This document shows, piece after piece, positions 18,027-26,978 of a stretch of 64,000 nt of DNA. Every line of letters starts with the position of its first letter. Within the stretch, counting starts at the first letter, position 1. The DNA comes from Methylobacterium sp. E-045. GTDB taxonomy: Bacteria > Pseudomonadota > Alphaproteobacteria > Rhizobiales > Beijerinckiaceae. Made by a program: the position numbers and the translations under genes. A model generated the notes under the pieces. The model ran no database searches. It was not told the DNA's origin and worked only from the letters and a program-made list of their open reading frames with translations. The stretch covers positions 1 through 64,000 of the forward strand of contig NZ_JAKSYE010000094.1 in NCBI RefSeq assembly GCF_022829685.1. Direction: 5' to 3'.

Positions 18027-18121
18027 TGCCTTCCTCCCTCACTGCGTGGGTTCGTCTGTCTTCGGCGCGGATCTTCGTCCGCGTTTTGATCGAAGGACTC
18101 GACTGGTCTCGATTCGAATCT

Positions 18122-18149
18122 CCCCGCCGGGATGGCTTTCCCGGCGGGG
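18122..18149 (-). terminator. Hairpin downstream of the enoyl-CoA hydratase gene
   Basis: CCCCGCCGGG (18122-18131) and CCCGGCGGGG (18140-18149) form a perfect 10-bp stem with an 8-base loop, 6 bases after the hydratase stop codon. No U-tract on the minus strand. It probably ends or attenuates the valine-type operon before the acyl-CoA synthetase gene. Confidence 0.6.
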
Positions 18150-18155
18150 CAGGGC

Positions 18156-18929
18156 TCAGCGATGCTTGAAATCGGCAGGTCGTTTCTCGACGAAGGCCGT
18201 CATGCCTTCCGTCTGGTCTTCGGTGGCGAAGGTGGCGTGGAAGACGCGCCGCTCGAAGCGAAGGCCCTCGGACAGGGTCGTCTCGTAGGCGCGGTTGACC
18301 GCCTCCTTGTTCATCATGGCGATCGGCAGCGACATGCCGGCGATGGCCTCGGCCACATTCATCGCCTCGTCGAGGAGCCGGTCGGCGGGGATCACCCGTG
18401 AAACCAGACCGGAACGCTCCGCCTCGGCCGCGTCCATCATCCGCCCGGTCAGGCACATCTCCATCGCCTTCGCCTTGCCGACGAGGCGGGTCAGGCGCTG
18501 GCTGCCGCCCATGCCCGGCATCACGCCGAGCTTGATCTCGGGCTGGCCGAACTGCGCCGTGTCGGCGGCCAGGATGAAGTCGCACATCATGGCGAGTTCG
18601 CAGCCGCCGCCGAGCGCGTAGCCGGCCACCGCCGCGATGATCGGCGTGCGGATCGCGGTGAATCGCTCCCAGTCCCCGAAATGGTCGCTGGCGTACATCT
18701 GCGTGTAGGTGGCGGCCTGCATCTCCTTGATGTCCGCCCCGGCCGCGAAGGCCTTGGCCGAGCCGGTCAGGACGATGCAGCCGATCTCCGGATCCGCGTC
18801 GGCCCGCGTCGCGGCGGCGATCAGTTCGGCGGTCAGCCGGGCGTTGATGGCGTTCAGCGCCTTCGGCCGGTTGAGGGTGATCAGGAGCACCCGCCCCCTC
18901 GTCTCCGCCAGGATCGTTTCGTAGGTCAT
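18156..18929 (-). CDS. Enoyl-CoA hydratase (crotonase family)
   Basis: A 257-residue short-chain enoyl-CoA hydratase. Crotonase signatures: [11 protein letters not shown], the CoA-binding [10 protein letters not shown], the oxyanion region [15 protein letters not shown], and the two catalytic acids Glu111 and Glu131 ([20 protein letters not shown]). The ATG shares one base with the stop of the upstream dehydrogenase gene (TGATG), giving translational coupling. In this gene set it hydrates methacrylyl-CoA to 3-hydroxyisobutyryl-CoA in valine catabolism, and may also act on other short enoyl-CoAs. Confidence 0.93.
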   Translation of the reverse strand: MTYETILAETRGRVLLITLNRPKALNAINARLTAELIAAATRADADPEIGCIVLTGSAKAFAAGADIKEMQAATYTQMYASDHFGDWERFTAIRTPIIAAVAGYALGGGCELAMMCDFILAADTAQFGQPEIKLGVMPGMGGSQRLTRLVGKAKAMEMCLTGRMMDAAEAERSGLVSRVIPADRLLDEAMNVAEAIAGMSLPIAMMNKEAVNRAYETTLSEGLRFERRVFHATFATEDQTEGMTAFVEKRPADFKHR

Positions 18930-19828
18930 CAGGCCGCATCTCCCGAATCGGCGCCGCGCAGCATCCGGATGATGCCCGAGAAATCCTCGCCGCCGTGACC
19001 GAGGGCCTCGTACAGGGCGTAGAGCTGGGCCGCCTCGGCGCCGAGCGGCGTCGCGGCACCCGCCGCCGCCGCCGCCGCCTGCGCGAGGCGCAGGTCCTTG
19101 AGCATCAGGCCCGCGGCGAAGCCCGGACGGTAACCGCTGTTCGCGGGCGAGGTCGGCACCGGGCCGGGGACCGGACAATAGGTGGTCAGCGACCAGCACT
19201 GGCCCGACGAGACCGACGCGACGTCGAACAGGGCCTGGCGCGAGAGCCCGAGCTTCTCGCCGAGGGCGAAGGCCTCGCACACGCCGATCATCGAGATACC
19301 GAGGATCATGTTGTTGCAGATCTTGGCGGCCTGTCCCGCACCGGCCTCGCCGCAATGGAACACCGCCTTGCCCATCTGCCGCAGGAGTGGCTCGGCCCGG
19401 GCGAAGGCCTCCTTTGAACCGCCGGCCATGAAGGTCAGGGTCCCCGCCTTGGCGCCGCCGGTGCCGCCCGAGACCGGCGCGTCGATGGCGGCACATCCAC
19501 GCTCTCCGGCGCAGGCATGGGCCCGGCGGGCGCTCTCCACGTCGATGGTCGAGGAATCGATGAGAAGCGTCCCGGGCGGGACGGATCCGGAAATCTCGTC
19601 CCAGACCTGGACCACGTGTCGGCCGGCGGGCAGCATGGTCACGACGGAATCGGCCCCCTGCACCGCCTCCGCGGCGGAACCCATCACCGCGACGCCGGCC
19701 GCCTCGGCGGCCGCGAGCGATGCCGGGGCGAGGTCGAACCCCTGCACCCGGTGCCCCGCCCGCGCGAGATTGGCCGCCATCGGGCCGCCCATGTTGCCGA
19801 GTCCGATGAAGCCGATGGTCTGTGGCAT
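18929..19828 (-). CDS. mmsB: 3-hydroxyisobutyrate dehydrogenase
   Basis: A 299-residue beta-hydroxyacid dehydrogenase oxidising 3-hydroxyisobutyrate to methylmalonate semialdehyde with NAD. Visible: [16 protein letters not shown] (dinucleotide binding, 6-21), the substrate-binding [11 protein letters not shown] (117-127) and catalytic Lys169 in [12 protein letters not shown]. Start 19828 has GGAGG 6 bases upstream; longer frames upstream are not family-like. Its stop overlaps the enoyl-CoA hydratase start by one base. Upstream lies the 3-hydroxyisobutyryl-CoA hydrolase gene that makes its substrate. Confidence 0.93.
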   Translation of the reverse strand: MPQTIGFIGLGNMGGPMAANLARAGHRVQGFDLAPASLAAAEAAGVAVMGSAAEAVQGADSVVTMLPAGRHVVQVWDEISGSVPPGTLLIDSSTIDVESARRAHACAGERGCAAIDAPVSGGTGGAKAGTLTFMAGGSKEAFARAEPLLRQMGKAVFHCGEAGAGQAAKICNNMILGISMIGVCEAFALGEKLGLSRQALFDVASVSSGQCWSLTTYCPVPGPVPTSPANSGYRPGFAAGLMLKDLRLAQAAAAAAGAATPLGAEAAQLYALYEALGHGGEDFSGIIRMLRGADSGDAA

Positions 19829-19923
19829 CTGATCCTCCCATGTCTTCGGCGAGGTTGCCCCGCTCGATCTTGCGTTCCCCGCTCCCCGCCCGCCTCCCTG
19901 GGAGGTTCGGGGAAGAACAGTCT

Positions 19924-21003
19924 TCAGCCTTGCCGTGTCCGCGACCCGCCAAGGCTCGGGTCGTTCGGGAAGACGGGTGCCGCGCGCGGCTCCAGCCAGC
20001 CGGCGATCCGGGCGGGATCGACCTCGGCCAGGGTCGCGGGCGACCAGCGCGGGCGACGATCCTTGTCGATGACCGCGGCGCGGATGCCCTCCCGAAAATC
20101 GCCCTCGGCGAGCATGGCGAGCGAGGCGTGGAACTCGCGCTCCAGGCACGCTTCGAGGTCGGGGCCGCTGCGGCCGCGCCGCAGCAGGTCCAGGGTCAGG
20201 ACGAGGCTCGCCGGCGCTTTCTCGGCGAGCGTCGCCCGGGTGGCCGTGGCGAAATCCGATGGGTCGGCTTCGAGCGCGGACAGGATCCCGGTCATCGCGT
20301 CGAAGGCGAAGCAGCGGTCGATGACCGCGCGCTGCGCCTCCAGGCCCGACGGGCCGGGCTCCGCGGCGAGCGCCCGGATGGCGGCGGCGACATCCTCGTC
20401 GGTGGCGCCTTCGCGGAGGCCGGACAGGGCCTCGACCAGCGCCGGCAGCGCGGAGACGGGCACCAGCGCATCGGCAAACCCGGCATAGATCGCATCGGCC
20501 GCCGCCATCGGCGCACCGGTGAGACCCAGGTAGGTGCCGGTCTCGCCGGGCGCCCGGGGCAGCAGCCAGGTGGCGCCGACATCCGGCAGGTAACCGATGC
20601 CGGTCTCCGGCATCGCCACCCGCGAGCGCTCGGTGACGACGCGGTGCCGGGCATGGGCCGAGAGCCCGACGCCCCCGCCCATGGTGATCCCGTCCATGAT
20701 CGCCACCACGGGTTTCCCGAACCGGGCGATGCGGGCGTCGAGCCGATACTCGTCCCGCCAGAAGCCTTCGGCGAAGGCGGTCCCCTCACTCAGGTAGAGG
20801 GAGCGCACGTCGCCACCGGCGCAGAAGCCACGCTCGCCCTCGCCGGTGAGCAGCACGCAGGCGACGCCCGGATCCGCGGCGAATGCGTCGAGGGCCGCAT
20901 CGATCTGCCCGACCATGCCGTGGGTCAGCGCGTTCAGGGCCTTCGGCCGGTTGAGCCGGATACGGCCGAGCCGACCCGCGCGCTCGACGATGATCTCGTC
21001 CAT
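19924..21003 (-). CDS. 3-hydroxyisobutyryl-CoA hydrolase
   Basis: A 359-residue crotonase-fold CoA hydrolase (HIBYL-CoA hydrolase), longer than hydratases. Motifs: [40 protein letters not shown], and [16 protein letters not shown] carrying the catalytic Glu. It releases 3-hydroxyisobutyrate from its CoA ester, a committed step in valine breakdown. Its start codon shares one base with the stop of the upstream acyl-CoA dehydrogenase. Ninety-five bases separate it from mmsB; these hold a GC-rich inverted repeat (CCTCCCTGGGAGG) but no gene. Confidence 0.92.
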   Translation of the reverse strand: MDEIIVERAGRLGRIRLNRPKALNALTHGMVGQIDAALDAFAADPGVACVLLTGEGERGFCAGGDVRSLYLSEGTAFAEGFWRDEYRLDARIARFGKPVVAIMDGITMGGGVGLSAHARHRVVTERSRVAMPETGIGYLPDVGATWLLPRAPGETGTYLGLTGAPMAAADAIYAGFADALVPVSALPALVEALSGLREGATDEDVAAAIRALAAEPGPSGLEAQRAVIDRCFAFDAMTGILSALEADPSDFATATRATLAEKAPASLVLTLDLLRRGRSGPDLEACLEREFHASLAMLAEGDFREGIRAAVIDKDRRPRWSPATLAEVDPARIAGWLEPRAAPVFPNDPSLGGSRTRQG

Positions 21004-22145
21004 CAGCGGCTCCCGATGAGGGTGCGCGCCACGATCAGACGCATGATCTCGTTGGTGCCTTCCAGGATCTGGTGCACCCGCAGGTCGCGGACGATCTTCT
21101 CGATGCCGTATTCGGCCAGGTAGCCGTAGCCGCCGTGGAGTTGCAGGGCGTCGTTGGCGACGTCGAAGGCGGTATCGGTCACGTGGCGCTTGGCCATGGC
21201 GCAGAGCCGGGTCGCCTCGGGAGCCTTCGCGTCGAGCGCGGCGGCCGCGTGGCGCAGGAAGGCCCGGGAGACCTCGAGGCCGGTCGCCATGTCGGCGAGG
21301 CGGAACTGGAGCGCCTGGAAGTCGGTGAGCACCCGGCCGAAGGCCCGCCGTTCGGCCATGTAGGCGAGGGTGCGGTCGAGGGCGCCCTGCGCTCCCCCCA
21401 GGGAACAGGCGGCGATGTTCAGCCGCCCGCCGTCGAGGCCGGCCATGGCCATGCGAAAGCCCTGGCCCTCGGCACCGAGGCGGTGGTCGACCGGAACACG
21501 GACATCGTCGAACCGCACCGCCCGGGTCGGCTGGGCGTTCCAGCCCATCTTGCGCTCGTTGGCTCCGAACGAGAGGCCGGGCGTGTCCTTCTCGACGACG
21601 ATCGCGGAGATGCCGTCCGCGCCCGGGCCGCCGGTTCGGGCCAGCACGATGTAGAGGTCGCTCACCCCCGCACCCGAGATGAACTGCTTCTCGCCGTTGA
21701 GGACGTAGTGATCGCCGTCGCGCTCCGCACGGGTGCGCAGGGAAGCGGCGTCCGAGCCCGAGGCGGCCTCGGTGAGGCAGTAGCTGGCGATCGTGTCCAT
21801 GCCCGTGAGCGCCGGCACCCAGCGGGCCCGCTGGTCCGCATCGCCGTAGGTGTCGACCATCCAGGCGCACATGTTGTGGATCGACAGGAAGGCCGCGACC
21901 GTCGGGCAGCCCTTGGCGAGGGCCTCGAAGATCAGGACGGCATCGGCGCGCCCCAGCCCCGACCCGCCATGCTCGGTGTCCACGTAGATGCCGGCCATGC
22001 CGAGGGCGGCGGCCGCCCGAAGGGTTTCGACGGGGAAATGTTTGGCCTCGTCCCACGCGAGAGCATGGGGGGCGATATGCTCTGCGGAGAACCCCTCCGC
22101 CATCTCGCGGATCGCGATCTGATCCTCAGTGAGAGCGAAACTCAT
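21003..22145 (-). CDS. Isobutyryl-CoA dehydrogenase-like acyl-CoA dehydrogenase
   Basis: A 380-residue FAD acyl-CoA dehydrogenase. The flavin/substrate blocks YCLTEAASGSDAASLRTRA, KQFISGAGVSDLYIV and the C-terminal LHGGYGYLAEYGIEKIVRDLRVHQ followed by ILEGTNEIMR are all present. Family resemblance and the neighbours (hydrolase, hydroxyisobutyrate dehydrogenase, hydratase) point to oxidation of isobutyryl-CoA to methacrylyl-CoA; electrons would go to ETF. It is the first gene of the minus-strand valine-type set and faces a LysR regulator across 328 bases. Confidence 0.9.
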   Translation of the reverse strand: MSFALTEDQIAIREMAEGFSAEHIAPHALAWDEAKHFPVETLRAAAALGMAGIYVDTEHGGSGLGRADAVLIFEALAKGCPTVAAFLSIHNMCAWMVDTYGDADQRARWVPALTGMDTIASYCLTEAASGSDAASLRTRAERDGDHYVLNGEKQFISGAGVSDLYIVLARTGGPGADGISAIVVEKDTPGLSFGANERKMGWNAQPTRAVRFDDVRVPVDHRLGAEGQGFRMAMAGLDGGRLNIAACSLGGAQGALDRTLAYMAERRAFGRVLTDFQALQFRLADMATGLEVSRAFLRHAAAALDAKAPEATRLCAMAKRHVTDTAFDVANDALQLHGGYGYLAEYGIEKIVRDLRVHQILEGTNEIMRLIVARTLIGSR

Positions 22146-22473
22146 CGCGACAGCCTCGACCGCGGCGTTCCACCGGTCGCCAGCGCCTCACCGCCTCTTG
22201 GATGATCGGCCGCCCTGCGCCAATGCGCGGGAGCGATGGTTCCGGCGCGGCGCACGCTTCCACTCGGGAAGCCACACGCGTCTATACAATACCCAGTGCT
22301 GCGCATTCGCGCCCGCCTCCAGCAGAATCCTCCCGTCCCGAAGCGCACGTTGGCACCGCGAGTTGGATCTGATCGTACCCTCGAACCTGATCGAGAAAAG
22401 GCACATCCATTCACATCATCTGTGCAATAATGCACACCCCCGTGCGTTCGGGACCATCGTGGGGAGTGAGTGG
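22146..22473. promoter_or_regulatory. Divergent intergenic region with a TGTGCA-N4-TGCACA palindrome
   Basis: A 328-base space between the acyl-CoA dehydrogenase (-) and the LysR gene (+). At 22421-22436 TGTGCA and TGCACA form a perfect 6-bp dyad around ATAA, ending 37 bases before the LysR start. This is the expected position for an autoregulatory LysR site that would also control the divergent operon. No gene is seen here. Confidence 0.5.
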
Positions 22474-23367
22474 ATGAGTGGAAACTGGGACGATTTTCGG
22501 TTCTTCCTGGCCGTCGCACGCGCGGGCACCCTGACGGCGGCGGCCCAGCAAACCCGTACCGAGCACACGACGGTGTCCCGACGGATCCATGCCCTGGAGC
22601 GGACTCTCAAGCGGACACTGTTCCACCGAAGCCATCTCGGCTACGCGCTCACCGAAGCGGGAGAGAAGCTGCTCGCCACGGCCGAAGCGATGGAGGGGGC
22701 TTACCTCGGAACACGCGTGGCGGAGGACGGGGCGACCCCGATCGCGGGTACGGTCCGCATCGGTGCACCGGACGGTCTCGGCAGCGTGTTCCTGGCGCCC
22801 CGCCTGCATCTGCTCGCCCATCACCACCCCGACATCGAAGTCGAGATCCTCGCAACGTCGCGCCTTTTCAGTCTCTCGCGCCGCGAGGCCGATATTGCCA
22901 TCAGCGTCTCGAGTCCGGAGCAGCCGCGGCTGGTCTCGCGCAGGCTGACCGACTACAAGCTGTTCGTCTACGCATCGAAAGACTATCTGGCAAAAACTGG
23001 GGGCATATCGAGCGAAGACGTGATGCGATCCCATCCCTTCGTAGGCTACATTGAGGATATGCTGTTCGCGAAGGAGCTGAATTATCTGCAGGAAGTCGGG
23101 GCAGACCTGACCTGCCGGTTCAGGAGCACCAATCTGCTCGCCCAGCTCTACGCGACCCTGTCCGGGGCCGGGCTCTGCGTGCTGCCGAACTTCATCGCAT
23201 CCCTGCACCCGAACCTGGTTCCGATCCTGCCGGACAAGGTGCATTTGAGGCGGTCGTTTTACATGCTGATCCACGAAGACAACCGCAAGGCGCCCCATAT
23301 CCGGGAAGTCGCATCGTTCATCGTTCGCAACGTAGAAGCCAACAAGTCCTTGTTCATGTCGACTTGA
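22474..23367 (+). CDS. LysR-family transcriptional regulator
   Basis: A 297-residue LTTR. The N-terminal winged HTH (residues 5-65) reads DFRFFLAVARAGTLTAAAQQ and TTVSRRIHALERTL; the effector-binding domain follows at about 90-290 (GTVRIGAPDGLGSVFLAPRL, then HPDIEVEI). Start 22474 (MSGNWDDF) has GGGGAG about 8 bases upstream and matches the family; the open frame upstream is not similar. It is divergent from the isobutyryl-CoA dehydrogenase gene and probably regulates the valine-type block in response to a pathway intermediate. A palindrome at 22421-22436 is the likely site. Confidence 0.92.
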   Translation: MSGNWDDFRFFLAVARAGTLTAAAQQTRTEHTTVSRRIHALERTLKRTLFHRSHLGYALTEAGEKLLATAEAMEGAYLGTRVAEDGATPIAGTVRIGAPDGLGSVFLAPRLHLLAHHHPDIEVEILATSRLFSLSRREADIAISVSSPEQPRLVSRRLTDYKLFVYASKDYLAKTGGISSEDVMRSHPFVGYIEDMLFAKELNYLQEVGADLTCRFRSTNLLAQLYATLSGAGLCVLPNFIASLHPNLVPILPDKVHLRRSFYMLIHEDNRKAPHIREVASFIVRNVEANKSLFMST

Positions 23368-23480
23368 CCGGTGTTCTGGACCGAGCCGGGTGAGAGGCCA
23401 CTGCATGGCCGCCGCGGCCGGAACCGCGACGACGGTGACCCTCCGGGTCGGATGTCGGTACAGCCTCGTCGGGCCGCCGA

Positions 23481-24446
23481 TCAGGTGTGCTTCATCGCCG
23501 GCGCGACCGGCATGACGGGCCGCTCGGTGTCGAGGAACCGCGTCAGCAGCCACTTCGTCAGGCCCGGCGCGGTGTACTTGGCGATCATGCTCGAGGCGAG
23601 GAAGAGATCGGCCAGGGGCAGGATGGTATCGCCGAGAACCACCCAGGCGAGGGTGATCGTCCGCGTCCCGCTCAGGAGGCCGGCGGTGAGCGCCGCCGTG
23701 CGGCCGAACCGCCAGAACAGGCAGCTCCCCACGATCTCCGCGAGGAAGAGGACGCCGTAGGACAGGGCGATGAAGGTGAGCGCGGTGCGGGGCTGGGCGA
23801 TCAGGTGCGCCTGCATGCCGTGCATCGAGCCCATGCCGGCGAGGAACATCGCCGACACGGCGATGCCGGTGGTGGCCTCGGGGTTGGCCCGGATGAAACC
23901 GCCCGCGAAGCGTTTGGCGGCCACCGCCGTCAGGATCGCCCCGCCGATCAGCAGGCCGAGATGCAGGCAGGAGGCGAGCGGATCGACCATCAGCGTGTAG
24001 CCGCCGGCGAGCGCCGCGAGGTACGGGATGCTGAGGGGGGACAGCACCGTGCTGGCCACCGTCGCCAGCAGGGCCACGGTGATGTTGAGCCGCAGGATCG
24101 CCGCGAAGGCGACGCAGGCCGGACTGACCGGCACCAGAGCCCAGAACAGCAGGCCCTGGGACAGGTCCGGCCCGGGACGCAGCACGCTCAGCGCGGCGAT
24201 CACCACCAGGGGCACGCCGAGGGTCGCCCACAGGACGATCAGGGCGACGGCGCGCGGATTCTCGATGTCCTTCCGGAGTGCCGACGGATCGAACTTCAGG
24301 AACGATCCGAACGTGAACGCGAACATGGCCACCGCCAGGTAGGGGCGCGCCGTATCGGCCAGATGGGGGATGAACAATCCGATCAGGACGCCCGCGATGA
24401 CCACGAGCGCACCATTCCTGCCGGTCCAATTGAGCAATATTTTCAT
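23481..24446 (-). CDS. Bile acid:sodium symporter (BASS) family transporter
   Basis: A 321-residue integral membrane protein with about nine to ten hydrophobic helices. The pattern GVLIGLFIPHLAD at the N-terminus, FGSFLKFDPSALRKDIENP (the conserved start of the first core repeat) and LLSGTRTITLAWVVLGD are BASS-like. Known relatives carry organic anions, pantoate, 2-keto acids or arsenite; no feature here selects one. It is convergent with the LysR gene (114 bases between stops) and has an AT-rich upstream region at 24447-24640. Confidence 0.8.
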   Translation of the reverse strand: MKILLNWTGRNGALVVIAGVLIGLFIPHLADTARPYLAVAMFAFTFGSFLKFDPSALRKDIENPRAVALIVLWATLGVPLVVIAALSVLRPGPDLSQGLLFWALVPVSPACVAFAAILRLNITVALLATVASTVLSPLSIPYLAALAGGYTLMVDPLASCLHLGLLIGGAILTAVAAKRFAGGFIRANPEATTGIAVSAMFLAGMGSMHGMQAHLIAQPRTALTFIALSYGVLFLAEIVGSCLFWRFGRTAALTAGLLSGTRTITLAWVVLGDTILPLADLFLASSMIAKYTAPGLTKWLLTRFLDTERPVMPVAPAMKHT

Positions 24447-24694
24447 GTCGCAGTCTCCGCTTTATCGGCAGCGCGTCGCCGGATCGTCACAGGCGTCGAA
24501 CGATCTGTGCGATTGCTTTTATATCGCATCGCAACAAGTGCATAGCGATGGACATTCACCGAATAATGGAAACTCTAAACTGTCTTAACGAAGACAAAAT
24601 TGGCAATTTTATCGATTTAATAGCTTTTAATCGAGACGGCGCGTGCGGTGCGGTGCGGTGCGGTCGAGCGCCGCCCCGCCGCAACGGCAAGCAC
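24447..24694. other. AT-rich intergenic stretch with palindrome and short tandem repeat
   Basis: No gene. The stretch 24560-24640 is clearly AT-richer than its surroundings. AAAATTG (24596-24602) and CAATTTT (24604-24610) form a perfect 7-bp palindrome with a one-base centre. At 24641-24664 the unit GCGGT/GTGCG is repeated about four times. The region upstream of the BASS gene may hold its promoter, which would read leftwards. Confidence 0.45.
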
Positions 24695-24726
24695 AGGCCC
24701 CCTCTCCCTGGACGGAGAGGGGGCCT
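24695..24726 (-). terminator. Strong hairpin downstream of the chemoreceptor gene
   Basis: AGGCCCCCTCTCC (24695-24707) and GGAGAGGGGGCCT (24714-24726) form a perfect 13-bp stem with loop CTGGAC, 41 bases after the chemoreceptor stop. There is no U-run, but the stem is strong and correctly placed to end the minus-strand transcript. Confidence 0.75.
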
Positions 24727-24767
24727 GCCGCGACGATCCCGGTTGATGCGACGAGGCCGGGGCCAGG

Positions 24768-26477
24768 TCAGGCCGCGCGCACCGTGTCGAGAAAGCGCGC
24801 GATCTCGGCGCTGAGCTGCTGCGATTGCCGCGTGACCTCGACGGCCGACGCCAGGACCTGGGTCGCCGCCGTGCCGGTGACCTCCGCCGCCTGGGACACG
24901 TCGACGACCGTCAGGGTCACGGCCCCGGTGCCCTTGGCGGCCCGCCCGATGTTGCGCACGATCTCCTGCGTGGCCGCCCCCTGCTGCGCCACCGCCGTGG
25001 CGATGGAGGCCGCGACGGCGCTGATCTCCTGGACCCGGGTGCGGATGCCGGCGATGGCCGAGACCACGCCGACCGTGGAGCCCTGGATGCGGGCGACATG
25101 ACCCGAGATCTCGTCGGTGGCCCGCGCGGTCTGGCCGGCCAGCTCCTTCACCTCGGTGGCCACCACGGCGAAACCGCGACCGGCCTCCCCGGCCCGCGCC
25201 GCCTCGATGGTGGCGTTGAGCGCCAGCAGGTTGGTCTGCCCCGCGATCTGCGAGATCATCGCCACGGCCTCCCCGATGCGTTCGGCGGCCGCGTCCAGCT
25301 CGTGCACCAGGGCGGATGTCTGCTCGGCATCCCCCACGGCCGCCTTCGCCAGATCCGCCGAGCCGTTCACCTGGCGACCGATCTCCTCGACGCTGGCGCC
25401 CAGCTCCTCGGCGGCGGCGGCCACCGTGTTGACGTTCGTGGCGGTCTCGTTCGCGGCGTCGGCCACGGCCGAGGATTGGCGCGCCGTCGCCGTGGCCGTC
25501 AGCGTCATGCCCTGCGCGGTCTCCTGCATGCCGGCGGCCGCCGACTGCACGGCCCCGACGATGCCGCTCACCGCCGCATGGAAACCGTCGGCCATCGCCA
25601 GCGTCGCAGCGCGGCGCTCCCGCTCGGCGCCGTTGCGGGCCAGGACGGTGTCGTTCTCCAGGTCGCGGGTCCGCAGGAGGGCAGATCGGAACATCTGCAT
25701 GGCGCGGGCCATGACGCCGACCTCGTCGCCGCGCTCGGTGGACGGGATGGCCACGGCGAGATCGCCGCTGGCCAGACTGTTCACGGATCGGGTCAGGCCC
25801 CGCAGCGCGCGTGCCAGATCGCGGGCCAGGATGAAGGAGAGAAGCGCCGCGATGACCGTCAGGCACGCGGTGAGGCTCAGCGCCCACTTCGCTTCGGACC
25901 AGAACAGGGCATCGATATCGGACACGTAGGCCCCGGTACCCACCGCCCAGCCCCAGGGCTCGAAGAGTTTCGAGTAGCCGATCTTGTCCTCCGACAGGCT
26001 CTGGCCGGCCCGCGGGATCTGGTAGCGAACCAGCCCCTCCTTCTGATCGCGGGCGATGCCGACGAGCTTGCTGACCATGTCGGCGACGCCCGGGCTCTTC
26101 TGGGCATCCGGTCCGGCGATGAAGTTCCGGCCTTCCAGGGCGCGGTTGCCGCCATGGGCGACGCTGGCGCCGGTCATGTCCCAGACGAAGAAGTAGTTCG
26201 TCTTGTCGTAGCGCATGCCGCGAAGGGCGCTTTTGGCCGCTTCCTTGGCCGCCTCTTCGGTCATCAGACCCTTGGCCGCACTGTCGTGGTAGCTCGCCAC
26301 GAGGGTCCAGGCGGCCTCGTCGAGATGCTTGACCTCAGAGGCCCGCGACTCCAACAAAGAATGCCTGAGATTGACCAGCGACTGGATCGACGCAACGACC
26401 GGCGTCGCAATACCGATTGCAATAACCAGAAGAAAACGCAGGGAGATGCTTAGACGTCTAATCAAGCGCATGGTCAA
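24768..26477 (-). CDS. Methyl-accepting chemotaxis protein with single Cache domain
   Basis: A 569-residue transducer. TM1 is at about 10-32; a periplasmic sCache_2-type sensor is at about 40-190 ([20 protein letters not shown], then [14 protein letters not shown]); TM2 is at about 195-217; a HAMP follows ([21 protein letters not shown]); the signalling domain covers about 330-560 with the hairpin tip [20 protein letters not shown]. It ends FLDTVRAA with no NWETF-type CheR tether. sCache_2 sensors usually bind small organic acids. It is the last gene in the same direction as the amide-uptake locus and may sense a related compound, although 501 bases separate it from the porin gene. Confidence 0.9.
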   Translation of the reverse strand: MTMRLIRRLSISLRFLLVIAIGIATPVVASIQSLVNLRHSLLESRASEVKHLDEAAWTLVASYHDSAAKGLMTEEAAKEAAKSALRGMRYDKTNYFFVWDMTGASVAHGGNRALEGRNFIAGPDAQKSPGVADMVSKLVGIARDQKEGLVRYQIPRAGQSLSEDKIGYSKLFEPWGWAVGTGAYVSDIDALFWSEAKWALSLTACLTVIAALLSFILARDLARALRGLTRSVNSLASGDLAVAIPSTERGDEVGVMARAMQMFRSALLRTRDLENDTVLARNGAERERRAATLAMADGFHAAVSGIVGAVQSAAAGMQETAQGMTLTATATARQSSAVADAANETATNVNTVAAAAEELGASVEEIGRQVNGSADLAKAAVGDAEQTSALVHELDAAAERIGEAVAMISQIAGQTNLLALNATIEAARAGEAGRGFAVVATEVKELAGQTARATDEISGHVARIQGSTVGVVSAIAGIRTRVQEISAVAASIATAVAQQGAATQEIVRNIGRAAKGTGAVTLTVVDVSQAAEVTGTAATQVLASAVEVTRQSQQLSAEIARFLDTVRAA

Positions 26478-26978
26478 TTATTTGATTTGTCTGTCTATGG
26501 AGTTTCGATGTGACTTAAACGCCAAAAAATTAAATAACTATTGCGTTCCTGGATCAATGTGCTGTCGATGTATTTGTTGTGCACGCCCCTATAGGCTGCC
26601 ATGAGTTGCCAAGATGTCGCGTGACCTGTTTTAGCACGAGGCAGACGAGATCAAGTAGTGCACCAATTGAACCTATCGACAGGAAGACGGCATGCTGCCG
26701 TGCTGTCTCGACATTCAGATTGTCGATCGCCGCATCTCTCGAAGTGGCTTGCGCCTGAATGCTACGCAGGGCGTCCACATCGGCTGATGACGTCCACAGT
26801 ATCTTCGCCCGGCAGCGCGAGCCGACCACGCCCGTCACCATCCTGACGCCGTAGAGCCTGCGGCTGTGCCGCGAGGCGGTCGCATTGCGTCCGCGACGCG
26901 ACATCCTGAGCAAGCCCCCCTCATAGAAGGCCAGAACACCAAGTAGCGTAAATACCCATCACACCGATGGATGAGGGC
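26478..26978. other. Intergenic stretch of 501 bases with one doubtful frame
   Basis: Separates the chemoreceptor from the porin gene. The minus strand has an open frame at 26554-26913 (119 residues, middle part VDALRSIQAQATSRDAAIDN). It has no recognised domain and an Arg-rich start, so I do not call it a gene with confidence. The chemoreceptor promoter should lie within 26478-26600, which is AT-rich. Confidence 0.35.

Noticed and set aside
24641..24664. Short GCGGT tandem repeat considered as a CRISPR or iteron array
   Set aside because: Units are five bases without spacers and only about four copies; no cas or rep gene nearby.
26554..26913. 119-codon minus-strand frame between porin and chemoreceptor
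   Set aside because: Arg-rich start, no domain or signal, unconvincing start site; reported only inside the intergenic entry.
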